In this document: positions 10,279-22,564 of the stretch, piece after piece
How the letters are laid out: each line of letters opens with the position of its first letter
How positions within the stretch are numbered: position 1 is the first letter of the stretch
NCBI GenBank assembly: GCA_040954595.2
Contig: CM082576.2
Location: 15,252,001 to 15,316,000 of the forward strand
Direction: 5' to 3'
Source: Balanoglossus misakiensis
Taxonomy: Eukaryota > Hemichordata
DNA: 64,000 nt
Notes under the pieces: model-generated
The model's input: only the letters and a program-made list of their open reading frames with translations
Database searches by the model: none
What the model was told of the DNA's origin: nothing
Translations under genes and position numbers: made by a program

Positions 10279-11130
10279 TTAAGCTATGTCCATGTCATAT
10301 TGTGGAATTCTGGTCTGTGCAATAGTCCTGTACAGTGACTGTCTATTGGTCAGTGAGCACAATGGGGCCAAAATAAAAGGCAAATTTTTGGGCTCACCTG
10401 TAACACCTGCTTAATACATTAATTATGTGCATACCTAATTCCAGGCTAACTAATAGGGCTAGAGGTTTCGTTCTTGTGGGACATGGACCAGTATAGGGTC
10501 AAAATTTCTTGCCCAAATTTTGGGTGACCTCAGGTGACCTTTGACTTACTTTCCTATATCTCGGCATCCAGAGCAGGCACAGACTTGGCGTTTGGAGGGT
10601 TGGGACTAAAATTGAAAAGCCAAAATATGGGTCACCTGTGACACCTGCATATCTCATTAATTATGTGCATACCTAATTCCAGGCTATCCAATAGGGCTAT
10701 AGGTTTGGTTTTTGTTGAACATGGACCAGTATAGGGCCAAAATTTCATGCCCAAATTTTGCATGACCTCAGGTGACCTTTGACCTACTTTTCCATATCTT
10801 GGCATCCAGAGCAGGTACAGACTTGGCGTTTGGAGGGTTGGGACTAAAATTGAAAAGCCAAAATTGGGGGTCACCTGTGACACCTGCATATCTCATTAAT
10901 TATGTGCATACCTAATTCCAGGCTAACCAATAGGGCTATAGGTTTGGTTTTTGTTGAACATGGACCAGTATAGGGTCAAAATTTCTTGCCCAAATTTTGC
11001 ATGACCTCAGGTGACCTTTGACCTACTTTTCTATATCTTGGCATCCAGAGCAGATATGCTTATTGCTATGTTGCTATGTGCTATGTCCTCAAATGGGACC
11101 ACAGTGTCCTTGACGCTATTTTTATTCGTC
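10279..11130 (+). repeat. Dispersed noncoding repeat, copy A, 3' part with ~240-bp tandem units
   Basis: Continues the repeat interrupted at 6637. About two and a half units of roughly 240 bp lie at 10450-11055, each with GGCATCCAGAGCAGGTACAG, GGTCACCTGTGACACCTGC, CCAATAGGGCTATAGG and GACCTCAGGTGACCTTTGAC. The copy ends with AATGGGACCACAGTGTCCTT, as do the other copies. It is internally deleted relative to the copy at 30.5-33.7 kb. Confidence 0.85.
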
Positions 11131-11899
11131 CTAGTACACGAATTAAGTTCTGTATATATTGTACATATTTCAAAGGTCACTGTTCATGTTAATGTAAAGC
11201 ATTTTGGCACAAAAGGCTGGAGGCCTGCAGTGCATTCTGAATAAATTATTATTATTATTATAAAATAATCAAGTGCACTATCTCAAAAAAGGAAATTTGA
11301 AATGTGCGCGCTGTTGTTTTCGGGCGTGCTCTACCATGTACGTCGGGTCGGCGTGATATAATAGTCTGGTTCGCTGACCCGTATTGTCGAGGGGTCAGGT
11401 TGACCCATTCCCCCTTTCACGACCTTCACCGGAGAATACGTCCAGGGCACCAGACTGTGCATGTATTATGACCATTTCTAGCCACGTCAGCAAGCTGAAC
11501 GGAGTATCTACAAGGCGTCCGAAGCATATGTGACAACAAGGTTAGTACCTTTTAATTAATGATGAACTTTCAATAGCGATCTTTAATTGTTACCAATTCA
11601 AATCACATACATATGTACCTTCGGACAGGTTGGTTTGCCGCATTAATAATGGCACTTCTAGGACTGCAACAAATTAAGGACGATGCGGATTTCACGAACA
11701 TAGATGTATGAAGTCTTAAGTATTCTTGTAGTTATTTGGTCTTCAGGACATGAAGTTAATACAAATTGTTGGTCAATGTTTAGTCCACATGCATGCTTCT
11801 TCAAGTTCAACTTGCTCTTGGTCAACTCAACTGGGCTTGTGCCTTACTTTGCCCCCCCCCCAAAAAAAAACAAAAAACAAAAACAAAACGATCCATATC
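11131..11899. other. Intergenic, no gene seen
   Basis: AT-rich sequence with an (ATT)n run near 11245-11262 and an A-rich tract near 11865. No ORF with recognisable content. Confidence 0.5.
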
Positions 11900-13391
11900 T
11901 GTAGGGTATACAATTGATACAAAAAAACTGGATTATAAAATTCAATTTCAGTAAAGTCCTGCCCCACACCAACGAAATCTACTTGGTAACCTAAATGTTG
12001 ACATTAATAGTCTTAAAGCCTTGAGAATGAATTGTCTTAATGACTTCCATCTGAACACACACAGAGCATAGTCTCAAAGTTTGACAGAGATTTATGAGTT
12101 CACCAAAACAAACTTGCTCCATTGGGAAAACACTGGAATTTGGGCAAGTCTGGAATTTTGGCGGGTTTAAGGAAATGTCTATCATTGACTAACTGTTTGA
12201 TCTTAAGCTAAATTAATTTATTTATAATGAGCACGAATCCTTATATGTTGTTAGAGGAGGTATACCACTATCTGTATTTGGCAAAGAGGTGGCAACAATT
12301 ATTATAATTGTAGCATGCCGGTTAGTTTGAGAAGCACATGGAAAACTTTTGTGCAGCGTGCGGCTTGGCTAATATCAGACGTGTGGTCTAGTGCCTCTGT
12401 GTGGAAATTTATGTTATATGCATGAACTGACAGTAAACTCGTTGTGTTAGAGTCTTAAACTCCTTGGAAATGAGCTGTATTTGAAACCCAGCAATTACAA
12501 TTGATCCAAAATACATGATGACCTGAATTGAACCCATTAACTTTGAACTCTGACAATACTGAACAATGAACACTGAACAATGAACTCAGAACTGAAAATA
12601 AACTTGCATGTTTTGATATATTAATACTTGCATGTTTTAAATAGTACTATAATGTTTTTTTTTTAAGAATGCATGAATTGATTTTTTATAGCTTCTGATA
12701 GGGAAATGTCTGGGACGACATTTATTTTACAGGGGGAGAGTGTAGGGTATACAATTGATACACAAAAACTGGATTATAAAATTCAATTTCAGTAAAGTCC
12801 TGCCCCACACCAACGAAATCTACTTGGTAACCTAAATGTTGACATTAATAGTCTTAAAGCCTTGAGAATGAATTGTCTTAATGACTTCCATCTGAACACA
12901 CACAGAGCATAGTCTCAAAGTTTGACAGAGATTTATGAGTTCACCAAAACAAACTTGCTCCATTGGGAAAACACTGGAATTTGGGCAAGTCTGGAATTTT
13001 GGCGGGTTTAAGGAAATGTTCATCATTGACTAACTGTTTGATCTTAAGCTAAATTAATTGATTTATAATGAGCAAGAATCCTTATGTGTAGTTAGAGGTG
13101 GTATACCACTATCTGTATTTGGCAAAGAGGTGGCAACAATTATTATAATTGTAGCATGGCGGTTAGTTTGAGAAGCACATGGAAAACTTTAGTGCAGCGT
13201 GGGGCTTGGCTAATATCAGACGTGTGGTCTAGTGCCTCTGTGTGGAAATTTATGTTATATGCATGAACTGACAATAAACTCGTTGTGTTAGAGTCTTAAA
13301 CTCCTTGGAAATTAGAGTACTTCAATAAACCAAAGGAACCATTCATATATACAACTACGCTCGTCTGGATTACCTATTGAAGAGTGTAACA
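11900..13391 (+). mobile_element. Internally deleted LTR retrotransposon
   Basis: Two direct repeats begin TGTAGGGTATACAATTGATA at 11900 and 12741. The second is preceded by a polypurine tract AGGGGGAGAG, the usual signature immediately before a 3' LTR. The 3' LTR runs 12741-13391 (651 bp) and ends GTGTAACA, a TGT...ACA pair. TATC flanks both ends (11896-11899 and 13392-13395) as a 4-bp target duplication. The 5' LTR matches only its first 572 bp (to 12471); its last 79 bp, the primer site and almost all internal sequence are missing, leaving 269 bp between. No coding sequence remains. The clade cannot be assigned. Confidence 0.85.
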
Positions 13392-13864
13392 TATCCATGA
13401 CATCTTGAACCATTTGCTATATTTTACTTATTTATTAGCGGGTTGCTTTCTCACAAGGTCATCGTTGAGTTGGTGCTTGAATAGTCTAGTTGTGTTTTAA
13501 CGTTTAGACATAAATATATTTCGAAGTATCGCGTGATTCAAGATGGCTCTCCTCATGGGTCGTTTTGGGCTACTCGAAGCTTCTGGTAGAAGTGGCACTA
13601 CATGACACTTTCCACTGTCTTTTGTCACTGTCAACTGAATTTCCCACTGTCTTCGATCTATTAGTTTACCCCCAAATCCCCTGCCACCTTAGTGTATATC
13701 TCTAAAGAAACAGTGCCCATCTGCTATTGCCTAGGCTATAGCCCTTTGACTTGTGTTTCCCCTCCATGTACATAATCCTAATAATCATCATTCACACGGG
13801 ATTCACCCCAACACAAACATTGTGTAGTCAACGGACCAGGCTATAATGGAATGAATATTTTTTT

Positions 13865-15315
13865 AGGTCCCATTTGTATAGGTATATATACCATGGGACC
13901 TTATGGGATAGGTTGCGTCTGTATGTATGTATGGATGTATGGATGTATGTATGTATGGATGGATGGATGTATGTCTGTATGTCCGTCCACATCAAAAACT
14001 TGAAAACCGCTGCGCGTATCACCTCAATATTTGGTGTGTAGATGCAGGCTGGGCTGCAGATGGGAGTTTGTTCAAACGAAGTTGCCAGGCCCAAAAATAT
14101 GCAAATTAACTTGTAAAATGTGAAATTTATCAAAACTCTGGTCAGATTGCTTTAAAAATTGGTATGCATGTACCTTATGTCAACCTCACACCGACCTGTA
14201 AGTGTTAGGTTAATATCATGAATGTTTTATTTTTTATGAATTTTTTAGTCTTTTTGAATATTTTAGGTAAAAAATATTTTTTCTGAAAGTGATGGGCTTA
14301 CTTCTTTGAAATTTAGTATGAAGCTTCCTAATGGTTGTCTGAGTAACCATAGTTTTGTTCAAATTGTTGCAAAATTTGCATATTTATAATTTTGAGCAAT
14401 ATTTGCCATTTTTGGTCAATTTTTTTCTTCTTTAAAACCGAAAGCCAGATTGCTTTGCAATTTGGTAGGCATGTTCGTAGGGGTAACCCAAGTAATATGT
14501 TGTGAAAAAATGTGATATTTGCATAAATGTGTTATCGGGAAAACTTTTGCAACTTTTGTTAAAAATTGTTTTCTCTGAAACCGCTTGTCATATTGCATTG
14601 AACTTTGGCAGGCATGTTCCTTGTAGTGATTGAAGTAAGATATTGTACAATTTGGTGATATTTGCATATTTGTGTTTTTGCCACTTTTGAACAAATATTT
14701 TCTGTGAAACTGCTTGTTGGATTGCTTTGAAATTTGTTTTTTCTCTGATTGCTTTGAAATTTAGGATATAATTACATAACACATACATGTATATGTGCAA
14801 CTTTTATTCAATTCTGATATCAGAAATATTCAATATTTAGCGATTTTTTTTGTAAGTTTCTTTGTTTTTGGTTAGCAAATCTTCTCCTAAACCAATTGTC
14901 CAGTTGTTTTGAAAGTTACTGTTTACAAGGAGTTGTTACCCCCAACTTAGACATGTTTACATAACTTTAATAGGCCAGCTGTTACAGAGACCACCGGCTA
15001 TTAAATTTTAATTACCAGTGGCAGGTCAGTGTGTGTCTGTCTGTCTGTTCCAGGGCTGACTGAAAGAAGTTGCTTCTCATATGTATTTGTACAGACAATT
15101 TTTGGTCAATTTTTTTTTCTAGCACCACTTTTAAGACTGCCATGACACATGACAGTTTATTGGGCATGTTCTTTGATAATTTTTTTACATTCCATATTTC
15201 TATATCGTAAGATCATATCTGCTTGCAATGTCACCTGTAATTTTTATTCTGGTGTGTCACTGTTTCCGCATAATTCTCAAATGGGACCACAGTGTCCTTG
15301 ACGCTATTTTTTCTC
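13865..15315 (+). repeat. Dispersed noncoding repeat, copy B
   Basis: Starts with the same palindromic GGTCCCATT...ATGGGACC head and (TATG)n tract as copy A and ends with AATGGGACCACAGTGTCCTT. Between them are degenerate units built on GATTGCTTTGAAATTTGG...GGCATGTTC. It lacks the 240-bp units but keeps a block (14520-15300) shared with the copy at 30.5-31.1 kb. Confidence 0.8.
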
Positions 15316-15737
15316 TTTTGAATTGTAAACATCTCACCAAAAAATTAATGGTAAACACCGATTATTCCATTTGGCGAGTTTTTCACTCCCGTGTCTACAA
15401 GTGGGATGGAAGTTTTGTGTGGTCGAACGTTGATTCACTATATATCCACATGTAGAATAACACAAACGGTGTCTTGTATCAAACATAATAAATGGGAAAA
15501 TGGCAACGAGAGAGAGACTTTGTCCCTTTAATAAAACTACGACTTGTGGAATCCTTCAGAAAAAACTATAACTAATGCTATTGTAACTATAATACAAAAG
15601 ACACACAATACAATACAAAGACACACCATAAAGATATTGAATTAAAATAGACTAATGCTGCAGACAGGGGATTCTTTAATATTGTATGATTGTACTCTTG
15701 GACGTTCTTCGCATAAAATATTAAGTGAAAACGTGTA

Positions 15738-18700
15738 TCAGTCCCTTTCTTCAATGGAAGGGTAACCTTTCAACGCAGAAAATGTGTTCGGTAGAGCATT
15801 CACAATGCGATCCCTGGCCCCAGACCATGCGCCTGGTCCCTGCAGACGGTACCAGTAAGGAACCATTGGACCATACTCAAACATCATTGCTAGCTTAGGA
15901 TCCTTCAGAAGGAGACTCCAGAAAGATGGTTTAACGCCAAGGAATTCAGCTGATTCTTCAATCACTGTCGTAAATGGTAGCTGTGTATAAAATACATAAA
16001 CAAATAATTCAAAACGGGGTTGATAATATGTTATAAAATTGTATATGATAATGTGATACACCATGCATGATGTAAGACAATTAAAGAGAACAGAGAAAAA
16101 ATCGCATCAAGGACACGGTGGTCCCATTGAGTGATTACACAAGAAAAAGTCTACACCGGAGTACATGGCCATATACAGACAGACAGACACACACACACAC
16201 ACACATAGCGAGAGATCAATGGGCAAACACTGAGTGACCCATAAGCTGCCAATGACATATGTACTGTACATACACTAAATAGAACAGCTGGCCTCTTTAA
16301 AACTTAGCCAGTTATGTAATCATTCAGGAATTTGCTGTGTTTATATGAATCACAGAGGGGAGTTCCTGCCTCATTAAAACAACTAAATAAAGTAAATACA
16401 CACCACTTTGCAAAGCAATCTGACCAGTAGTTCTTGAGTTTTGCCCAAATTCACATTTTTCCAGCTAATTTGCATAATTTTGGGCCTGGCAACTTCGTTT
16501 GAACAAACTCCCATCTACAGCCCTGCCTGCACCTGCACACCAAATATTGAGGTGATACGCGCAGCGGTTTTCAAGTTTTTGATGTGGACGGACATACAGA
16601 CATACATCCATCCATCCATACATACATAGTACAGACGGACAGACGCAACCCATCCCATAAGGTCCCATGGTATATATACCTATACAAATGGGACCTAAAA
16701 ACTATATATCATACAGAAGATGTTGTTTCAGAAATCGTAATTTCCCTTAATCCTAGATACGGTACAGCCTGTGTCTGTGATTTTTTGTCCTTTGGCCGTC
16801 CAGTAAACAACAACGACGATATGAAGTCATTTTACCAAAATCGCACGAATTTTACGTTGTATCATCGAGTGTTAAATACTAAACGCTTACATCATTGGCT
16901 TTGTTTCCTGTGATGTTTGTTGGTCTCTGGTCGATGTCTCGCTGCATTGTTGCTCTATCAGGTAGAACAATTTCCCCTGTAAAAACTCTTGCCGCCAATC
17001 TTGCGTGAATTTCAGAAACTGGCCAATGTGGCCCTTTGACCGGCACCAAGTTAATTAATGCCAGACGCTTTGGGTTTTCAAGGCGTGCTGGAAATACATA
17101 CTTGTACAGGACGACGTTGTCTGATTCATCTGTAAAGGCAAGTGATGGCAAGTTTACAAGACATTTTAGTAAATGGCTTAAATGTATATTAACTGAGACG
17201 ACTTAAATATTGATATACCGCCAATTAGCCAATGACATAATTAAAGGTGACAACTCCATGAAAGTATTAGGTTAGTAAAGTTGACTGCGGCCTTACAATA
17301 ATTACCATAAATCCACCGTTTGTCGATAACAGGTACAACCCACTCATATCCAGTAGCAAAGATGACTGCATCAACATTTTCTAGTGTAGTGCCATCCTTC
17401 AGTATGACGTCATTGTTTTGGAACTCTTTGATTTCCACCACGCGTTTGAGTTGACCTTGTGCAATCCTGTCCTGCATGTCATCACTGATCAACAAGTTCA
17501 AACGTGTGGGACCTGGCTCTTTGCTCTGCAAAAGGTTTAATAATTAAATAAAGCATAATAATAAAGCTACTGCATTTGGCTAGGTCGAGAAAACATGATA
17601 ATTTGACAAATCATACGTACTCGTAAGTTTTACTATAGGCCTATTCCATAAAGCAGACACACACACAAACTATTAAAGTAAGGCAGAAAAACCACTGCCA
17701 TTAGCTTAAACGATTAAGGGGTGACGTCAAATTTTCAATATCTGATATCAAACTTTAATATTCATAAGTTTGGTACTTAACAACGCATTCTGAAAAATAT
17801 TCCACTCTTCCTAGAAAAAAAAACACCCACACAGATATGTACATACCTGAAGACCGAATACAGTCTGATCACTAACTCTGGTTCCGTTACACTTTTGCAC
17901 AATCGAGAATAGTTTTGACGGCGACTTCATTACTGATCGTGTCATAAAAGTCATGTCACATGGTACCCCGTCTCGTCCTATGCGAGGAAAGAACGTAACG
18001 CCGTGGCGCATACTCAAGTATACCTGGAATATATATATATTAAGACATGCTCAGCTTGGACAGAGTGCCTAATACATTCATGGTTGCATTTGTTACTGGG
18101 AGGAATGTGTTTTCTAGGAAGTTTCTTTGTTGGTGTTTTGACACCTGTTGGGTATAAAAAATCTGCATATGTGAGGAAGTAAATTTACGAACCTGTCCAG
18201 CGTTACGAGCGACTTCAGAGGAAACTTCAGAACCAGTGAAGGAACCACCTGTAAAAAGAGTGAATCAGTCGTAGTAACATAGGTAGTTTATTCGATCAGT
18301 TAATTTGTGATTTTATTGTAAATCCACAGGAGAGTGACTCAGCAATAACACTGGGTACTATAGGTAGGACGGCAGGTCGATTCTGTCTTACCTACAACCA
18401 AGACTTTCTTCCCTTTGAATTTGCTACTTTCCCGATATTCATTCGCATGGATCTTTAATCCCTTGAAGTTTTCTTGACCAGGATAGACAGGGGTATATGC
18501 TTTGTTAAAGGCACCAGTACACACCATGACGTAATCGAAGGTTTCAACGGAAGCTGTGCCGTCACTGGTCAGCAGATGGAGCCTCCAGTACTCGTTCCCG
18601 TCATGCTTTTCAAGTTTGGTCACCTTTGTATTGAATTTGATGTACTTCTCGAGGTCGAAGTGGGCTGCGTAGTCTTGCAAATATTTAATACAGAGGCGGT

Positions 18701-19750
18701 GACCAAAATGGGGCGTGTACTCTCGTGGAAAAGGGAAATCAGAAAACGAGAACATTTCTTTGCTAACGTTTGTCACAAGTGTGTCGTAGATGGCGCCCCC
18801 TTGGTCAGGTCGCAACTCAGACGTGTGGTACCACAATCCACCTGAAAAGAAAGTCTGTAACATGAGTCATTATAAATGTATTGTCTTGCACTGTCATTAA
18901 AGGAAACATGTTTACTGACAGACAGGTTATCCATTATAAATGTCCAAACGACAAAACTTTGGCACTCACAGGGGATATGGTATCGCATTACTGTAAAATA
19001 AAGAATTAGCCTAGTAAGTTAAGAACAAAAATACATATATATAGCGACTGGTATTGCGAGCATGATTGTTAATGTATTGAGGCGTGTGAAAGGTCTTCAT
19101 TTGGTCACCGCCATGACAAGCTCAGTGAGTAACCCCTCCATTATGAAAGTCACTGTTATCATTAGTCTCGGTTACCCAGACTCCTCTGCTTCTTCTGGAG
19201 CGCCAACGGAAGAAGCAGAGGGGTCTGGGTAACCGAGACTATGTTACTATAAGCCAACTGCCAACCTAAGGACTGTGGGTCGTACAATAAATTTCCGTAT
19301 TTGTACGGTACGCGCAGACGTGCACTGAGTCCCAATACGGGAGACGTGCTTGGCTATTTGACCTTTCACCTGCCGAATGTAAACACACGATTTTATAGAC
19401 ATGAGAACACTTTTCCCGAAGGCCATCCATACCACACGCAGAATAGACTCGCCTGCGGCTCGTCCAATACGCGTCTTTCACTACGCCCTCGTCCATACAG
19501 GGCTGTATTTTGTGAATAACCCTACATTATAGGTCGATTTCAAAGTATACGCAAGAATTTCACTCTAACAACGAGAAGGGGTTCATGTATGGGTCACATG
19601 ACACACCCCATTTCATCAGACTCGCTTACCAAGTTTGTCGTGTCTCTCAAAACAGGTCGGCTCCAGACCATCTTCTTCGAGGCAACTTTTGATTGACACC
19701 AGACCAGAAACTCCAGCACCTATGATAGCCACGCGTTTCTTGGTTGTCAT
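15738..19750 (-). CDS. Flavin-containing monooxygenase, seven exons, 501 aa
   Basis: Exons in coding order: 19630-19750, 18392-18841, 18193-18248, 17847-18023, 17306-17525, 16891-17129 and 15738-15980. All junctions are GT-AG and phases agree. FMOs use FAD, NADPH and oxygen to oxygenate nucleophilic N and S atoms. Residues 9-14 give the FAD-binding GAGVSG. HDKLGGLWYH follows across the first junction. [11 protein letters not shown] is the FMO signature FxGxxxHxxxY, and [11 protein letters not shown] is the second dinucleotide-binding loop, here GGSFTG. FATGYEW matches the conserved FATGY. Length is typical of animal FMOs (about 530 aa), slightly short. I see no hydrophobic C-terminal membrane anchor: the protein ends GYPSIEERD, so it may be soluble, unlike vertebrate FMO1-5. 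It appears intact. Its introns contain a dispersed-repeat copy and a hairpin. Confidence 0.93.
16102..16697 (-). repeat. Dispersed noncoding repeat copy in the last FMO intron
   Basis: Reverse orientation, running from ATCAAGGACACGGTGGTCCC to the palindromic GGTATATATACC...ATGGGACC head. It includes (CA)n and CATACATC runs and lies wholly between the exons at 15738-15980 and 16891-17129. Confidence 0.85.
19163..19241. repeat. Near-perfect 79-bp hairpin in FMO intron 1
   Basis: A 33-base arm starting TAGTCTCGGTTACCCAGACT pairs with its complement ending AACCGAGACTA, with one mismatch and a 13-base loop. It is either a foldback MITE remnant or a transcribed stem-loop. Confidence 0.88.
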
Positions 19751-21344
19751 AGTGATATCTGAATTCCCGCATACAAGAACGAGTGATTCTACTTTGGCGG
19801 TTTTGTCAGGTCACCATGTGTAATGTAGGCCATGTTATGGCCCCTTAACTTTCCGCTTTTTAGAGTTCTTTGTAATACACGTGCAAAGGTGGTGTGTGTC
19901 ACGCGCAAAGCACCATGGGAGTTCCAACATGAGTAAGCGTTCATTTGACTTCCAGCTGGCCTCGAGTACATACGTTAGCAGTGTCTGGACGATCACTTTC
20001 TTTGAACCTTTTACGTAGGATATTTTCGATTTTTGTGCACAGATTTGTACCAAGTTCGTTCTCTGTGATATTTTCGGCTCGATCGCTTGACGTTTTTAAC
20101 CGTCTATTCAGATCGATGTACTGGCCGCGGGGCTATGCGCATACGCCAACGGGGCGTAGCTGCATGATGGCCGCCGAGCGTGAAAAGCTTTACCGTAGGC
20201 CAACATACCGTTGCAGCTTTTCTATTCGTTCTATTACAACTCAGTTTTCTTCTCAAATATGTACAGTATTTTTTTTAAAAATCCCACACCACTGACCATA
20301 TACTGACCACCGCAAATAAAAGAAAACCACAAGACTTTTTTACTTTACGCACAATGAGTACAAGAAACCTACATGCATGTTTGTAAATATGTGGTTAGTT
20401 ACGCAAGTCAAACGGCGCGCGTCCTTAACTACCACATAAAAAATCGTATGTAAGTGCTTGAAAGAAAATTTTACTGCCACTGGAATGGTTCTGAAGCGAG
20501 CGTAATGTCGTTTGTCTTTTTTTAGGAACGTGTTGACTGTTATAGGGTTATTCTAAATTTTAGTATTACAGTAAGTTGCGATCACCACGGCCTTCACATA
20601 CGGATAGGGATGTGTTAGGCCCCTATGAGATAGTACAGTTCCTAAATACGGTGAAATCGATAAAATAAAAGGGGCGCTTTGGGGCTCCCATGCAATTTCA
20701 CACACATTACATAATAGTCTTTCAAAATATACACATAACAAAGCTGTGCGCTCGCTGTTTAGTATGCCTGCTAACTTCAAACTACGTCGCCCGAGTACGA
20801 TCGTTGGCAACAGTACGCCATGATGCCAGCTGACATACGGAGTGAAAAAACACCAAAAAATCGCGACTCGGAACAAAATCGATAGCACTTTCCTCACAGA
20901 ACGATGCTAACATACATGAACTTACAAAAAATCGATTGGTTTTTCGTTCGAACGGAGTTTCCTTTACAAAACCTACGAGAACATAAGTCGATTGCGCACA
21001 GAAAGCTACACGCGTGATACTGCTGGGTCGACCATGTTTTGCTGACTAAGAGCGGGTTAAACCGGAAGTGACGTCGTGACACTCACCACCTTACATGTGC
21101 ACCTGCACGACACAACGGTGTAAGAGCCCCTTAACCTCCTACTTTTTCTGTGCACATTTGCAATAACCTTGTCGTGGCAGTGTGTTACCGCTGAAATATT
21201 ATTGTTGTTCATACATCGGGGAAATTGTAGCTATGAGGTAACGGGCTCTGACGAGAACATACATACTCATAGACACAGTAAGAAAAGGCGGCGGCTTTAG
21301 CTCACATCAATTTGTATTGTCACCCAACGGCTAAAACCATAGTT

Positions 21345-21380
21345 GCAGTGCAGTGCAGTGCAGTGCAGTGCAGTGCAGTG
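21345..21380. repeat. (GCAGT)n pentanucleotide microsatellite
   Basis: About seven perfect GCAGT units. Confidence 0.95.
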
Positions 21381-21897
21381 AAGTCAATCAATGGGCGTGG
21401 AAGGACCCAGAATCTCCTTAACAAATGTATTATAAGCATATAAGGTATACGGGGTAAAATAATGGATACGTGTGGTCAAATCGAGCGTTTAAAGTCATCC
21501 TTGAATACAAAAAATACAAATGGTCAAAAGTTTACACATGTTTCCAATGGCGGGTTCTCCGCGACCTATATTCGCTCTTGTAAACGTGCGAGCCAACCAG
21601 CTCTTAAACAAAGATGACCCGCAAATGAACTTTTAACCTTTCGACACAGTTCAGAACAGTACCAAGATCTCCTGTTTTGGTTATCACTAAGAATTTAGTC
21701 CATAAACGGATCGGAAACATGGCTCAAACACCATATCCGGACTATTTTTGCAAGGGAATCCGTATGATAGCACTCACTTTGGATGCGATTCGGAAATGGA
21801 AGTTCGTGACGACGATATATGGGTGGTTAGCTACCCAAAATCAGGTTAGTTCTCGTGGTGAATAAATTTAATTGCAATATGTGGTATAGACAGAGTA

Positions 21898-21948
<51 letters not shown>

Positions 21949-22157
21949 ATGTATGTATGTATGTATGTATGTCTGTGTGTCTGTATGTCTGTATGTATGT
22001 ATGTATGTATGTATGTATGTATGTATGTATGTATGTATGTATGTATGTATCATGTATGTGTGTGTGTGTATGTATGTATGTATGTATGTATGTATGTATG
22101 TATGTATGTATGTATGTATGTATGTATGTATGTATGTATGTATGTATGTGTGTGTGT

Positions 22158-22200
<43 letters not shown>
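21898..22200. repeat. Compound (CTGT)n-(ATGT)n-(GT)n microsatellite
   Basis: About 300 bases of consecutive tetranucleotide and dinucleotide runs. They create long overlapping ORFs on both strands (MYVC-type and THIH-type repeats) that are artefacts. Confidence 0.97.
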
Positions 22201-22203
<3 letters not shown>

Positions 22204-22564
22204 ACCCGGTATGTGTGTGTCAATAAAGTTATACACATTGACCTAATGAATGATTGGTTGTCCTACATATTTTTTCCTAATTGTACTGCTATCCAAAATG
22301 CTATTTTGCATTTTTAAACGAATTAGTTTACCATTTCCAAACAAGAGTTCTGAGGCACTACCATTTAGGTGTCTGCATTATCAGAAAACTGGTCTGAACT
22401 GTCGCATAGGGGTGCATGGCTATAATATTTCCAAATCACATTTATGTTTCAGTTACCCCTGACATTTCTATAGCCATTGACAACACATGGTTTTAGTTTA
22501 CTGGGATAGATTTGAAGCAATCAAATTCTGATTTTCACATGTTATCTGCTCGTCTTTTGACAGT

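Larger units (their letters stand above)
19751..22564. other. Intergenic region between FMO and the ankyrin-ROC gene
   Basis: Divided between the FMO promoter side and the 3' side of the ankyrin-ROC gene. No ORF has recognisable content. It contains a (GCAGT)n run (21345-21380) and the compound microsatellite at 21898-22200. Confidence 0.5.

Noticed and set aside
11991-13026. Two near-identical 64-codon minus-strand ORFs (11991-12185 and 12832-13026)
   Set aside because: They are the same segment of the two LTRs of the deleted retrotransposon, and no LTR is expected to encode protein.
21855-22317. Several ORFs of 60-120 codons on both strands made of MYVC or HTYI repeats
   Set aside because: They are translations of a (CTGT)n/(ATGT)n/(GT)n microsatellite, open in all frames by composition.
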